A DNA stretch of 64,000 bases from Pseudactinotalea terrae (lineage in GTDB: Bacteria; Actinomycetota; Actinomycetes; Actinomycetales; Beutenbergiaceae), in the NCBI RefSeq assembly GCF_009733845.1, contig NZ_WNXZ01000004.1:307566-371565 (forward strand). Direction: 5' to 3'. The notes below the pieces were generated by a model. It was not told the origin of the DNA and did no database searches. It saw only the letters and a list, made by a program, of their open reading frames with translations. A program made the position numbers and the translations under genes. Positions 33,825-42,394 of the stretch are shown one piece after another (positions within the stretch are counted from its first letter, which is position 1; the number at the start of each line of letters is the position of its first letter).

Positions 33825-35924
33825 ATGGTGAGAGAACTGGAGCCAGCGCACGTGATCGACAGAGCAGCCGTCGTCCGCCGCCACACGATCCGGTACGAGA
33901 GCCCGCGCCCCGAGGCGCCGCTCTCGGTCGGCAACGGCGAGCTGGCGTTCACGGTCGACCACACCGGGCTGCAGACCTTCGCCGACCGCTACGAGCGCAA
34001 CGCCGCGCGCGCTCGCGGCGAGGTCGCGATGCCGCTCGGCACTCAGGCGCAGTGGGGCTACCACTGGGAGCCCAACCCCGGTCACGAGCTGAGCGACACC
34101 CTCGAGAGCTTCGACAGCCCACGCGGCCCGATCTCGTACCCGACCGCCTACGACTACATGGAGGACCGCGAGCAGTCGGCAGCCTCCGGCCGCGCTGCGG
34201 GCTACTACTACTGGGTCAACCCGCAGCGCCTGCACCTCGCCAAGATCGGCCTGCTCCTCGACGGCCGCACCCCCGAGTGGGGCGAGGTCGTGGTGCGCTC
34301 GCAGGTGCACGACCTCTGGACGGGGATCGTGACCAGCCGCTTCGAGGTGGTGGGCGTCCCGGTCGAGGTGCGCACCGCCGTCGACCCCGAGCGCGACGCG
34401 ATCGCGTTCGCGATCTCCTCGGACCTGCTCGACGGCGGCCGGCTCGCCGTCGAGATCGCCTTCCCCTCCATCGAGGAGAGCTTCGAGGCACCGCCGGTGT
34501 GGGACGAGCCGGAGGCGCACACGACCACGCTGCGCCGCGAGGGCGACGCGCACGTGTGGGACCGCCGGATCGACGACGCCAGCTACCAGGTGCGCGCGGC
34601 GGGCGACGTGGTGGTCTCGGGGGAGGGGCACCGTTGGCGGCTGACCGCCGCCGGCGATGCGTTGCATGCCGTGGTCGAGCTCGCCCCGGCGCTGGGTGCG
34701 GACGTGCTGGTCGACGCCGAGGCGGTCTTCGCGCGATCGGCGAGTGGGTGGGAGGCCTTCTGGCGCAGCGGCGCCGCGCTCGATCTCAGTGGCAGCACCG
34801 ACGAGCGCGCCCACGAGCTCGAGCGCCGCATCGTGCTGTCGCAGTACCAGACCAAGGTGCACAGCTCCGGCAGCACGCCGCCGCAGGAGACCGGCCTGAT
34901 CTGCAACAGCTGGGGCGGCACGTTCCATCTCGAGATGCACTGGTGGCACGCGGCCCACTTCCCGGCCTGGGGTCGGGGCGAGCTGCTCGAGCGCAGCCTG
35001 GCCTGGTACGCCGACATCCTCCCGGTCGCCCAGCGGATCGCTGCCGACCAGGGCTTCCGTGGCGCCCGCTGGCCCAAGCACGTGGGACCGGAGGGCATCG
35101 AGAGCCCGAACGTCATCGGGCCGCTGCTGCTGTGGCAGCAGCCGCACGTGATCAGCTATGCCGAGCTGCTGCGGATGGGTGCCGAGGATGTCGGCGCCGT
35201 GCGCGAGCGCTACCGCGAGCTGGTCGACGAGACCGCGGAGTTTCTCGCCTCGTTCGCGTTCGCGGGGCAGGAGGGGGCGTTCCACCTGCCCCCGCCGCTG
35301 ATGCCGGCGCAGGAGGTGTACGGCGCGCGCGAGACGTGGGACCCGCTGTTCGAGGTGGCGTACGTGCGGTGGGCGCTGCAGACCGCGCTGGCGTGGCGGC
35401 GGGCCGACGGCCGCGAGGAGCCGGCCGAGTGGGCCGCCGTGGCCGAGGGGCTACGGCCGGTGATCAGCGAGGACGGCCACTACGACGCGGTCCAGAACCC
35501 GCCGCGCACCGCCTATCGCGACCACCCCTCGATGCTCGGGGCGCTCGGCGTGGTGCCCGATACCGGCGTCCTCGACCACGACGCGATGCTGCGCACCCTC
35601 GAGCGCGCCTGCGAGCAATGGGACTGGCGCAGCGCGTGGGGCTGGGACTTCCCGATGATCGCGATGTGTGCCACCCGGCTCGACCGCTCCGACATCGCGC
35701 TCGACGCGCTGCTGCGGCCGGAGGCCAAGAACACCTACCTCGCGAACGGGCACAACCAGCAGGTCCCGCACCGGATGCCGCTGTACCTGCCCGGAAACGG
35801 CGGCCTGCTGATGGCCGCCGCGCTGCTGTTCGCGGGCTGGGTCGACGGCGACGGGTCGCCTCGTCGGGTCGAGCTGCCCGAGGGCTGGGTCGCCGAGGTC
35901 GAGGGATTCCCCGCGCGCCCGTAG
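33825..35924 (+). CDS. GH65-like (alpha/alpha)6-barrel glycosidase
   Basis: 699 residues, cytosolic. An N-terminal beta-sandwich (PLSVGNGELAFTVDHTG) precedes a helical barrel with TGLICNSWGGTFHLEMHWWH (about 363-382) and GARWPKHVGPEG. FHLEMHWWH recalls the WD.E.Y motif region of GH65-type enzymes, but specificity is not recognisable. It is divergent from the LacI gene and upstream of a GH78 rhamnosidase, separated by a long inverted repeat. It could be a hydrolase or phosphorylase; no phosphate-binding loop was identified with certainty. Confidence 0.7.
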   Translation: MVRELEPAHVIDRAAVVRRHTIRYESPRPEAPLSVGNGELAFTVDHTGLQTFADRYERNAARARGEVAMPLGTQAQWGYHWEPNPGHELSDTLESFDSPRGPISYPTAYDYMEDREQSAASGRAAGYYYWVNPQRLHLAKIGLLLDGRTPEWGEVVVRSQVHDLWTGIVTSRFEVVGVPVEVRTAVDPERDAIAFAISSDLLDGGRLAVEIAFPSIEESFEAPPVWDEPEAHTTTLRREGDAHVWDRRIDDASYQVRAAGDVVVSGEGHRWRLTAAGDALHAVVELAPALGADVLVDAEAVFARSASGWEAFWRSGAALDLSGSTDERAHELERRIVLSQYQTKVHSSGSTPPQETGLICNSWGGTFHLEMHWWHAAHFPAWGRGELLERSLAWYADILPVAQRIAADQGFRGARWPKHVGPEGIESPNVIGPLLLWQQPHVISYAELLRMGAEDVGAVRERYRELVDETAEFLASFAFAGQEGAFHLPPPLMPAQEVYGARETWDPLFEVAYVRWALQTALAWRRADGREEPAEWAAVAEGLRPVISEDGHYDAVQNPPRTAYRDHPSMLGALGVVPDTGVLDHDAMLRTLERACEQWDWRSAWGWDFPMIAMCATRLDRSDIALDALLRPEAKNTYLANGHNQQVPHRMPLYLPGNGGLLMAAALLFAGWVDGDGSPRRVELPEGWVAEVEGFPARP

Positions 35925-35960
35925 CCGGTCGGGGATGCCTCGCCCCGGCCCGCGGCTGAG

Positions 35961-36040
35961 GTGACACAGACTCGTGGCCAGATGCGGCGAACGGGCGACA
36001 AAGCCGGCTGTGGTGCCATCTGGCCACGACTTTGTGTCAC
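35961..36040 (+). terminator. long inverted repeat, 24-bp arms
   Basis: The left arm 35961-35984 begins GTGACACAGACTCGTGGCC. The right arm 36017-36040 is its reverse complement with 22 of 24 matches. The loop is 32 bases and no U-tract follows. It separates the GH65-like and GH78 genes and could terminate transcription or be a mobile hairpin element. Confidence 0.55.
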
Positions 36041-36093
36041 CCGACTACCACTCGGCCAGCAGTCGGGGGCTCCCACGACGCCCACGCCAACGT

Positions 36094-36108
36094 GAACAAT
36101 CGTTATCC
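36094..36108 (+). promoter_or_regulatory. operator-like site upstream of GH78
   Basis: GTGAACAATCGTTATCC ends 8 bp before the GH78 start. It contains the imperfect palindrome AACAATCGTT and resembles LacI-family half-sites. Evidence is weak without more examples. Confidence 0.3.
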
Positions 36109-36116
36109 TCGGTCCG

Positions 36117-38369
36117 ATGAGCAGCGATGCCCTGACGACGCACGGCGACTGGGTCACGCACCCGGCGTGGGCGAGCGACGACCCGCCGTGGGAGCAGCCG
36201 ACGCTCCGCACCCGCTGGACCCTCGAGAGGCTGCCACGGCGCGCCACCCTGCACGTGCTGGGCCTCGGCGTGTGGCACGCGACGATCGGCGGGGTGTCGG
36301 TCAGCGAGGACGTGCTCGAACCCGGGCAGAGCCGGTTCGACGTGCGGGTGAGCGCTCGGTCCTACGACGTCACCGACCTGCTGCGGGCGGGCAGCAACGA
36401 GCTGGTGGTGCAGCTCGGCGAGGGCCCGGCCCACGTGCGGCGCGCGCCAGGGCGCTACACCAAGTTCGTCGGCAGCCCCGCGGGTGGCCCGCGGGCGCGC
36501 GTGGTGCTCGAGATCGAGGACGAGGACCAGGTGCGGCTGCTGGCCTCCGACGCGAGCTGGCAGGCCCGGCTCGGGCCCACCACGCTGGCGCACTGGTACG
36601 GCGGCGAGGACTACGACGCCCGCCTCGAGCCGCATGGCTGGATGACCCCGGAGGGTTCCGACGACGAGGGCTGGGTGAGCGTGGCCGTCGTCGGCACGCC
36701 GGCCGACGGGCCGCAGCCCTGGGACCGGCGGGCGCCCGGCATGCGGGTCCTCACGGTGCTGGGCCCGGTCCGCACCTTCGAGCACGACCTGTCGTTCGTC
36801 GTGGACCTGGGGTACAACGTCGCGGGGTTCCCGCGCGTGGAGGTCACCGGACTGGGGGCGGGCGAGTCCCTCACGCTGCGGCCCGCGGAGTTCATCTGGG
36901 ACGACGGCACCATCGACCAGAAGTCGATCGGCATGGAGGTGTGGGACACCTTCACCAGCAACGGTGCCGACACCACCTGGCAGCCTCGCTTCAGCTATCA
37001 CGGCTTCCAGTACCTGCAGGTGGAGCAGCGCGACGCGGCCGGCGAACCGGTGCAGCCTGATCCTGCAGCGATCCGCGTGCAGGGGCTTCCCGTGATGGCG
37101 AACGACCGCCGCACCGGGCACCTGCAGCTCGGCAACGACGTGCTGCAGCAGATCGACACGCTCATCACCCGTGCGGCGCAGTCCAACATGATGACGGTGC
37201 CGACCGACTGCCCCCACCGCGAGAAGCTCGGCTGGCTCGAGCAGACCCATCTGGTCTTCGAGCCGCTCGCGTTCCGGTGGGACATCCGCGACCACTGGCA
37301 CGACCTGGTCACGCACATGGCCGACGCCCAGACGCCCGAGGGCCTGGTGCCGGACATCGCCCCCGAGCTGGTGGTCTTCGACTTCGACTGGGAGCCCGGC
37401 TTCCGCGACGACGTCAACTGGGGTGGCGCGATCTGGCACCTGCCCGCGCTGCTCCACCGGCACTACGGCACCCTCGAACCGGCCCGGGACGCCTGGGACA
37501 CGGGCATGCGGTACTGGGACTACATCGAGACCAAGGCGGGTGACGGCGTGCTCGGCACCGGCCTCGGTGACTGGATCGCGCTCGACGAGACCACCCCGCG
37601 CCCGCTCGTTGCCGGCTGGGGCCACGGCCGGATGCTCGACTCCGCCGCCACCGTGGCGGGCGCGCTCGACCGGCCCGAGGACGCCGAGCGCATGCAGGCG
37701 CGCGCGGCGCAGGTCCGCCGGCAGCTCGCTGACGCCTACCTCGACCAGCTGGAGACCGGCTCCCAGGCGACGGCGGCGCTGCTCGCGGATGCAGGCGTGC
37801 TCGACGCCGAGGGTCAGCAGCGCGCCGTCCGTCGCATCCTGGCGCTGCTGGCCGCGGGCGACGACCAGCTCACCGTCGGTGAGATCGGGCTGCCGGCGAT
37901 CCTGCGGGTGCTCTCGGCCGCCGAGGAGCACGAGGCGATCTACCGGTTCGTCACCCAGACCGCAGGGCTCAGCTACGGCAGGATGGTTGCCGACGGCGCC
38001 ACCTCGCTGCTGGAGCACTGGACCGGGATGCAGACCCGCAACTCCTCGAACCACGTCATGCTGGGCGCCGTCGGGACCTGGTTCCTGGAGTCGATCGCCG
38101 GCCTCCGGCAGGCGCCTGAGAGCGTGGGCTGGGCCCACGCCGTCGTCTCACCCCGGCCGCTCGCGGACGTCCCGACGGCGTCCCTGGTCTTCGACAGCCC
38201 GGCCGGCACCTACGAGCTGAGCTGGGTCAGCGACGAGACGGACCTCCGCGTGCACGTCGAGGTGCCCGAGGGTACCGAGGCGCGGCTCGACCCACCGCCG
38301 GGCTACGAGGGCGCCAGCGAGGTGCGCGGCCCCGGCACCCACGACGTGAGCTACAGGAGGACAACGTGA
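36117..38369 (+). CDS. GH78 alpha-L-rhamnosidase
   Basis: 750 residues without signal peptide. N-terminal beta-sandwich domains (RTRWTLERLPRRATLHVLGL) lead to the barrel motif MTVPTDCPHREKLGWLEQTH (about 360-379), the hallmark of GH78. The general-acid Glu is probably in this region, and a second Glu follows in SLLEHWTGMQ. It releases L-rhamnose from plant glycosides or pectic oligosaccharides. The GTG-start propeller gene overlaps its stop. ATG at 36117 was chosen; upstream in-frame sequence contains the operator-like site. Confidence 0.92.
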   Translation: MSSDALTTHGDWVTHPAWASDDPPWEQPTLRTRWTLERLPRRATLHVLGLGVWHATIGGVSVSEDVLEPGQSRFDVRVSARSYDVTDLLRAGSNELVVQLGEGPAHVRRAPGRYTKFVGSPAGGPRARVVLEIEDEDQVRLLASDASWQARLGPTTLAHWYGGEDYDARLEPHGWMTPEGSDDEGWVSVAVVGTPADGPQPWDRRAPGMRVLTVLGPVRTFEHDLSFVVDLGYNVAGFPRVEVTGLGAGESLTLRPAEFIWDDGTIDQKSIGMEVWDTFTSNGADTTWQPRFSYHGFQYLQVEQRDAAGEPVQPDPAAIRVQGLPVMANDRRTGHLQLGNDVLQQIDTLITRAAQSNMMTVPTDCPHREKLGWLEQTHLVFEPLAFRWDIRDHWHDLVTHMADAQTPEGLVPDIAPELVVFDFDWEPGFRDDVNWGGAIWHLPALLHRHYGTLEPARDAWDTGMRYWDYIETKAGDGVLGTGLGDWIALDETTPRPLVAGWGHGRMLDSAATVAGALDRPEDAERMQARAAQVRRQLADAYLDQLETGSQATAALLADAGVLDAEGQQRAVRRILALLAAGDDQLTVGEIGLPAILRVLSAAEEHEAIYRFVTQTAGLSYGRMVADGATSLLEHWTGMQTRNSSNHVMLGAVGTWFLESIAGLRQAPESVGWAHAVVSPRPLADVPTASLVFDSPAGTYELSWVSDETDLRVHVEVPEGTEARLDPPPGYEGASEVRGPGTHDVSYRRTT

Positions 38370-39358
38370 CCACCGACCCCGCGGCACCGTTCGCGACCCC
38401 GCACAAGAGCCCTGATCTCGTGCTCGAGCCGACCTTCCGGGTCGGGGACTTCACCTCGCACGGCGTCGACTGCCCCTTCGTGTTCCATCACGAGGGCCGC
38501 CTCGGCATGACCGTGGTCGGGTGGGACGGAGTCGGCTACCAGACCGGGCTGTCCTGGTTCGACGGCGAGGCGTGGTCCGAGCCCGAGCTCGTCTTCCCGC
38601 GCGTGCCGGGGTCCCCGCACCGCCGCTACAACGCCGCGCTCACCTCGATCGCACGCGATCCCGACCTGCGCGGCACGGGTGAGCTGGTCGCCGTCGACGG
38701 CTGGTACTACGGGACGTATCACGCCTACCCGGGCGCGGGCTACGAGTCCGGTCCGGGCGTGATCGGGATCGTGCGCAGCCGCGACCTGCGCAGCTGGGAG
38801 GAGTACGGCGAGCTGCTGCTTCCCGAGGATGGTGCGCCCTGGGAGCAGGGCGGCCTGTACAAGTCCTGGCTGATGTTCCACGAGGACCAGTTCTGGCTGT
38901 TCTACAACGCCAAGGACGATCGTGAACGGGGCTGGCAGGAGCAGACCGGCCTCGCGCGCTCGGTGGACCTGGCGCACTGGGAGCGGGTCAGCGACGAACC
39001 GCTGGTCCGCAACGGCGAGACCGGCGCGATCGACGACCGCTTCGCCTCCGACCCGTGCGTGCTGCGCGACGGCGACACCTGGGTGATGTTCTACTTCGGC
39101 CTGTGCAGCGATGGCCGCGCCCGCGAGACCTTCGCGACCTCGACGGACCTGCTCACGTGGGAGCGCTCGGAGCACGTGCTGATCGACGTCGGACCCGAAG
39201 GCAGCATCGACTCGGCCTATGCGCACAAGCCGGCCGTGATCACCCACGACGGGCGGCTCGAGCACTACTACTGCGCCGTCTCCCTGCTCCGCGAGCCGGT
39301 CATGATCGGCGAGTACAGCCAGCGCGAGCGGCGCGGGATCGCGGTCGCCCGCTCTTGA
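38366..39358 (+). CDS. five-bladed beta-propeller glycosidase-like protein (GH43/GH130-like)
   Basis: 330 residues. Repeated blade motifs (DCPFVFHHEGRLGMTVVGWDG; DGWYYGTYHAYPG; WLMFHEDQFWLFYNAKDD; DPCVLRDGDTWVMFYFG; HKPAVITHDGRLEHYYCAVS) are those of five-bladed propeller glycosidases such as GH43, GH117 and GH130. The exact family and catalytic acids could not be fixed. It starts with GTG overlapping the GH78 stop (GTGA) and has AGGAGG upstream. It probably acts on the same rhamnose-containing glycan after GH78. Confidence 0.7.
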   Translation: MTTDPAAPFATPHKSPDLVLEPTFRVGDFTSHGVDCPFVFHHEGRLGMTVVGWDGVGYQTGLSWFDGEAWSEPELVFPRVPGSPHRRYNAALTSIARDPDLRGTGELVAVDGWYYGTYHAYPGAGYESGPGVIGIVRSRDLRSWEEYGELLLPEDGAPWEQGGLYKSWLMFHEDQFWLFYNAKDDRERGWQEQTGLARSVDLAHWERVSDEPLVRNGETGAIDDRFASDPCVLRDGDTWVMFYFGLCSDGRARETFATSTDLLTWERSEHVLIDVGPEGSIDSAYAHKPAVITHDGRLEHYYCAVSLLREPVMIGEYSQRERRGIAVARS

Positions 39359-39473
39359 CGCTGCCGCCCGGGTGACTCAGTTGCCGTTGCGGCACTCAGG
39401 TCACGGTGCACCCCTGGAAAAGCGTGACGTGATTGCCTTTCGGGCGCCCGAGTCACGTACGCGTGCCGCGAGA

Positions 39474-39734
39474 TCAGCCCGAGTCGCCGGTTGTCGCCAG
39501 GCTAAACAGCAGAGTGCCTGCGACCACGACGGGCAGCAGGCTGAACACAAGGACGACGACACCCAGGGCGTTTCGGAGACGGCTGAACCCGACGATCCCG
39601 CAGACGAGTGCGATCGCACCGGCCACGAGAGCAACGAGCGGGTTCAGGATCAGAGACACGATGGCGAGGACGGCAGCAGCGATCGCCGTCAGCGACACGA
39701 CGGTCGCCGGATGCCGACGCTCCTGCAGCTGCAT
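39474..39734 (-). CDS. small membrane protein
   Basis: 86 residues with three hydrophobic stretches (VVSLTAIAAAVLAIVSLIL; LVALVAGAIALVCGIVGF; ALGVVVLVFSLLPVVVAG). It resembles the short DUF4190-type membrane proteins of actinobacteria, but no function is known. It is divergent from the next membrane-protein gene and isolated from the glycosidase genes. Confidence 0.65.
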   Translation of the reverse strand: MQLQERRHPATVVSLTAIAAAVLAIVSLILNPLVALVAGAIALVCGIVGFSRLRNALGVVVLVFSLLPVVVAGTLLFSLATTGDSG

Positions 39735-39857
39735 GCCTATTGATAGCAGGCCGACACGATGCTCACCTGAGGATGCTGGCTTCTGTGGAGCGATCGACAG
39801 CGACCCTCACGTCTGACAACCTGGATGTTCGACCAGTCGCGCTCGAGGGGGAGCACC

Positions 39858-40397
39858 GTGAGGGAGCAGGCCGTACCGGTCGGCCCAGGGCCACGGATCG
39901 TCCAGGCAGTCCTGGGCGTCGCGTTGGGCGGCACCTATGTGCTGGCCAGCGGCATCCTCGGCATCCAGGCTGAGGCCGCGCGGTCGGGCGCGACGGTCAA
40001 CCTACGGAACGAGCTCACCGCAATCACCGATCCTGGGACGCCGATCCCACAGCTCGCCGCGGCAGCCCTCATCGGCGCGGTGGTCTGGTTCGTGGTGACG
40101 GCCGGACGACGTCGGGAGGTACGGATCGCCCGGGTGCTCGGGTTCGCACTGGCCTCGCTGGCGCTGATCGCCTGGGCGCTCGTCGTCGAGGAGTCGCAGG
40201 AGTTCGGCGGGCCGCCGTGGGCACCCGGGTATCTCGGATGGGTGCAGGTCGGCGGACAGTACGGAGGCGTGCACCTGCTGACAGTGCTCACGGTCGCCTC
40301 GCTCTGGCTGCCGCGCGGCAGCAGCGACTCAGCGAGCAGCGTGGCTCAGACGGCCTCCCAGAGCAGCCGGACGTCCCAGGCCCCGAGCTCCAGCTGA
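39858..40397 (+). CDS. hypothetical membrane protein
   Basis: 179 residues from the GTG at 39858 with GGGGGAG upstream; an ATG at 39825 lacks a ribosome-binding site. Four hydrophobic segments are seen (IVQAVLGVALGGTYVLASGI; LAAAALIGAVVWFVVTAG; VLGFALASLALIAWALVV; VHLLTVLTVASLWLP). The last 17 codons overlap the convergent GH42 gene and encode only a Ser/Gln/Ala-rich tail, as if the original stop was lost. The family is not recognised. Confidence 0.65.
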   Translation: MREQAVPVGPGPRIVQAVLGVALGGTYVLASGILGIQAEAARSGATVNLRNELTAITDPGTPIPQLAAAALIGAVVWFVVTAGRRREVRIARVLGFALASLALIAWALVVEESQEFGGPPWAPGYLGWVQVGGQYGGVHLLTVLTVASLWLPRGSSDSASSVAQTASQSSRTSQAPSSS

Positions 40398-42394
40398 GCC
40401 CACGTCGCGCCGTCGGCGTCCCGCTGGCCCTGGGGCCAGGGGATCGTGACCGGGTCGCCGGACCAGTTGAAGTAGAGGTGCACGCGCTCGGTCTCGCCGG
40501 TCGCGGAGGAGTGGGTCACCGAGGGGGCCGGACTGGTGAACGGTCGCAGCCCGCTGCGCTCGGCGACCCCGCGGAGAAGACCGACGGCGGCGCGGTCGTC
40601 GGGTACGAACCCCACCGTGGTCACGCGGCCGGGCCCGTGCGTTGCCGTGGTCGCCGCGGCGAACGCGCCCAGCTCGGGGTGCTCGTACCGCGCGAGCTCC
40701 TCGGCGCCGTCGGGCTCGAGCAGCTCGGCCCAGCCGTGCGCCGATCCCAGCCCCTCGCCGTCGGGCGAGACGACGGCGACCGGCTCGCGCAGCGTCGTGA
40801 ACTCCTGGTAGCCGGCGCCGGCGAGATCAGCGAGCCCGCCAGGCTGCCGCTCGCGCCGTGACACCGCCCATTCGTCGGCGTACCCGGTCCGCGGTCCGAG
40901 GACCAGGTGACCACCCGCGGCGACGTACTCGCGCAGGGTGGCCAGCACGCCGTCGGCAACGGTGTACAGCCCCGGCACCACGAGCACTGAATACTGCGCC
41001 GCGAGCTCGGTGCCGCCGGGCAACGCCCTGTCGTGCAGCACGTGCGCCTGCAGTCCGGCATCGAAGGCGCCCTTGTAGAAAGCCTCGAAGATCCGCTGGT
41101 AGCCGCGCGAGTGCGGCGCCGCGTTCTCGTCCGGGAACACCGGCTCGAAAGCGAGCGCGTACTTGGACGGCGTCGAGAACACGAACGCGAGATCGGCGTC
41201 GGGGCTCGTGGCAGCGACCCGGTCCCCGATCGCGCGGATCTCCTCGCCGAGCTCGGCGATGTTCCGGTACACGCGGCCAGGCTGCTGGTCGTGCGGGAGC
41301 ACCCCGACCCAGTGGGTCTCGGTGCCGTAGTGGTTCGTGTGCCAGTGCCAGTACTCGATCAGCCGCGCACCGCGACTGATCTGAGCCCACGCCGCCTGCC
41401 GCCACTGGCCGTCCCAGCCCGGCTCGCTGACGTTCGCGAAGTTGATCGCGCCCGCGTTGGTCTCGGTGACGAGGAACGGAGCGCGGCGCGTGCCGAACAT
41501 CCGGTCCGCCTGGCCGAACACGCTCCAGGTGCCGTCGGTCATCCAGGCCTGCGGACGCATGGGCGCGGGATGCGCCAGGCCGTCCTGCATCCGGTAGTAG
41601 GCGTTGCCGGAGGCGATGTCGAGCTCGGCACCGATGCGCAGGTCGTCGGCGGCCACGCGGTCGTAGGCGATGCAGGTGGTCAGCCACTGGTCCTGGCGGG
41701 CGAGCTCGCGCACGATGCCGGCCTGCCAGCCGATGAACTCGGCGACGACCTCGCCCTGGAACAGCCGCCACGCCAGGTCGTACTGCGGCTGGGCGTTGCC
41801 ATCGGGGCGCCAGAGGTCGTCCCAGGTGGACAGGCGGTGGGACCAGTAGGTCAAGCCCCAGCGGTCGTTGATGTCCTCGACATCATCGAACCGCTCAGCC
41901 AGCCAGCCCTTGAAGGCCTCGAACACCGCGTCGTTGTGCAGCAGCAGCACACCGGGCTCGTTGTCGAGCTGATAGCCGACGACGGCCGGGTGGTCCGCGA
42001 GCTCGCTCACCATCGTGCGGATCACCCGTTCCGCGTACCGCCGGAAGGTCGGGTTGGTGATGTCGATCTCCTGGCGGGCGCCCCACGGGCGCCGCGCACC
42101 GGTCTTGGTCTCGGCGGCGATCTCGGGGTGGGCGCGCGCCAGCCACGGCGGCGCCGCATAGGTGGGCGTACCGAGGATGACGTCGATGCCGTGCTCGTGC
42201 GCCGCGTCGAGGATCTCGCGCATCCACGCGGTCTCAAACCGGCCGTCCTCGGGCTCCCACGTGCTCCACGTGGACTCGCCCCCGCGGATGACGCTGAAGC
42301 CGGCCTCCCGCATCAGCCGCATGTCCTCCGCCAGCCGCGGGCTCGGCTGGTACTCGTGGTAGTACGCGGCCCCGAAGCCGATCGGTGCCTTCAT
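40346..42394 (-). CDS. GH42 beta-galactosidase
   Basis: 682 residues from the ATG at 42394 (MKAPIGFGAAYYHEYQP). YQLDNEPG (about 141-148) holds the acid/base Glu, and LVTETNAG (about 302-309) the nucleophile. The trimerisation and C-terminal beta domains follow. There is no signal peptide. It overlaps the GH2 gene by ATGA. It cleaves beta-galactosides, often from plant galactans. Its 3' end overlaps the convergent membrane-protein gene by 52 bp. Confidence 0.92.
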   Translation of the reverse strand: MKAPIGFGAAYYHEYQPSPRLAEDMRLMREAGFSVIRGGESTWSTWEPEDGRFETAWMREILDAAHEHGIDVILGTPTYAAPPWLARAHPEIAAETKTGARRPWGARQEIDITNPTFRRYAERVIRTMVSELADHPAVVGYQLDNEPGVLLLHNDAVFEAFKGWLAERFDDVEDINDRWGLTYWSHRLSTWDDLWRPDGNAQPQYDLAWRLFQGEVVAEFIGWQAGIVRELARQDQWLTTCIAYDRVAADDLRIGAELDIASGNAYYRMQDGLAHPAPMRPQAWMTDGTWSVFGQADRMFGTRRAPFLVTETNAGAINFANVSEPGWDGQWRQAAWAQISRGARLIEYWHWHTNHYGTETHWVGVLPHDQQPGRVYRNIAELGEEIRAIGDRVAATSPDADLAFVFSTPSKYALAFEPVFPDENAAPHSRGYQRIFEAFYKGAFDAGLQAHVLHDRALPGGTELAAQYSVLVVPGLYTVADGVLATLREYVAAGGHLVLGPRTGYADEWAVSRRERQPGGLADLAGAGYQEFTTLREPVAVVSPDGEGLGSAHGWAELLEPDGAEELARYEHPELGAFAAATTATHGPGRVTTVGFVPDDRAAVGLLRGVAERSGLRPFTSPAPSVTHSSATGETERVHLYFNWSGDPVTIPWPQGQRDADGATWAQLELGAWDVRLLWEAV

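Noticed and set aside
39371..39455. Terminator after the propeller glycosidase gene
   Set aside because: GGTGACTC and GAGTCAC can pair at the ends, but the interior is poorly complementary, so it was only mentioned with the 36-kb inverted repeat.
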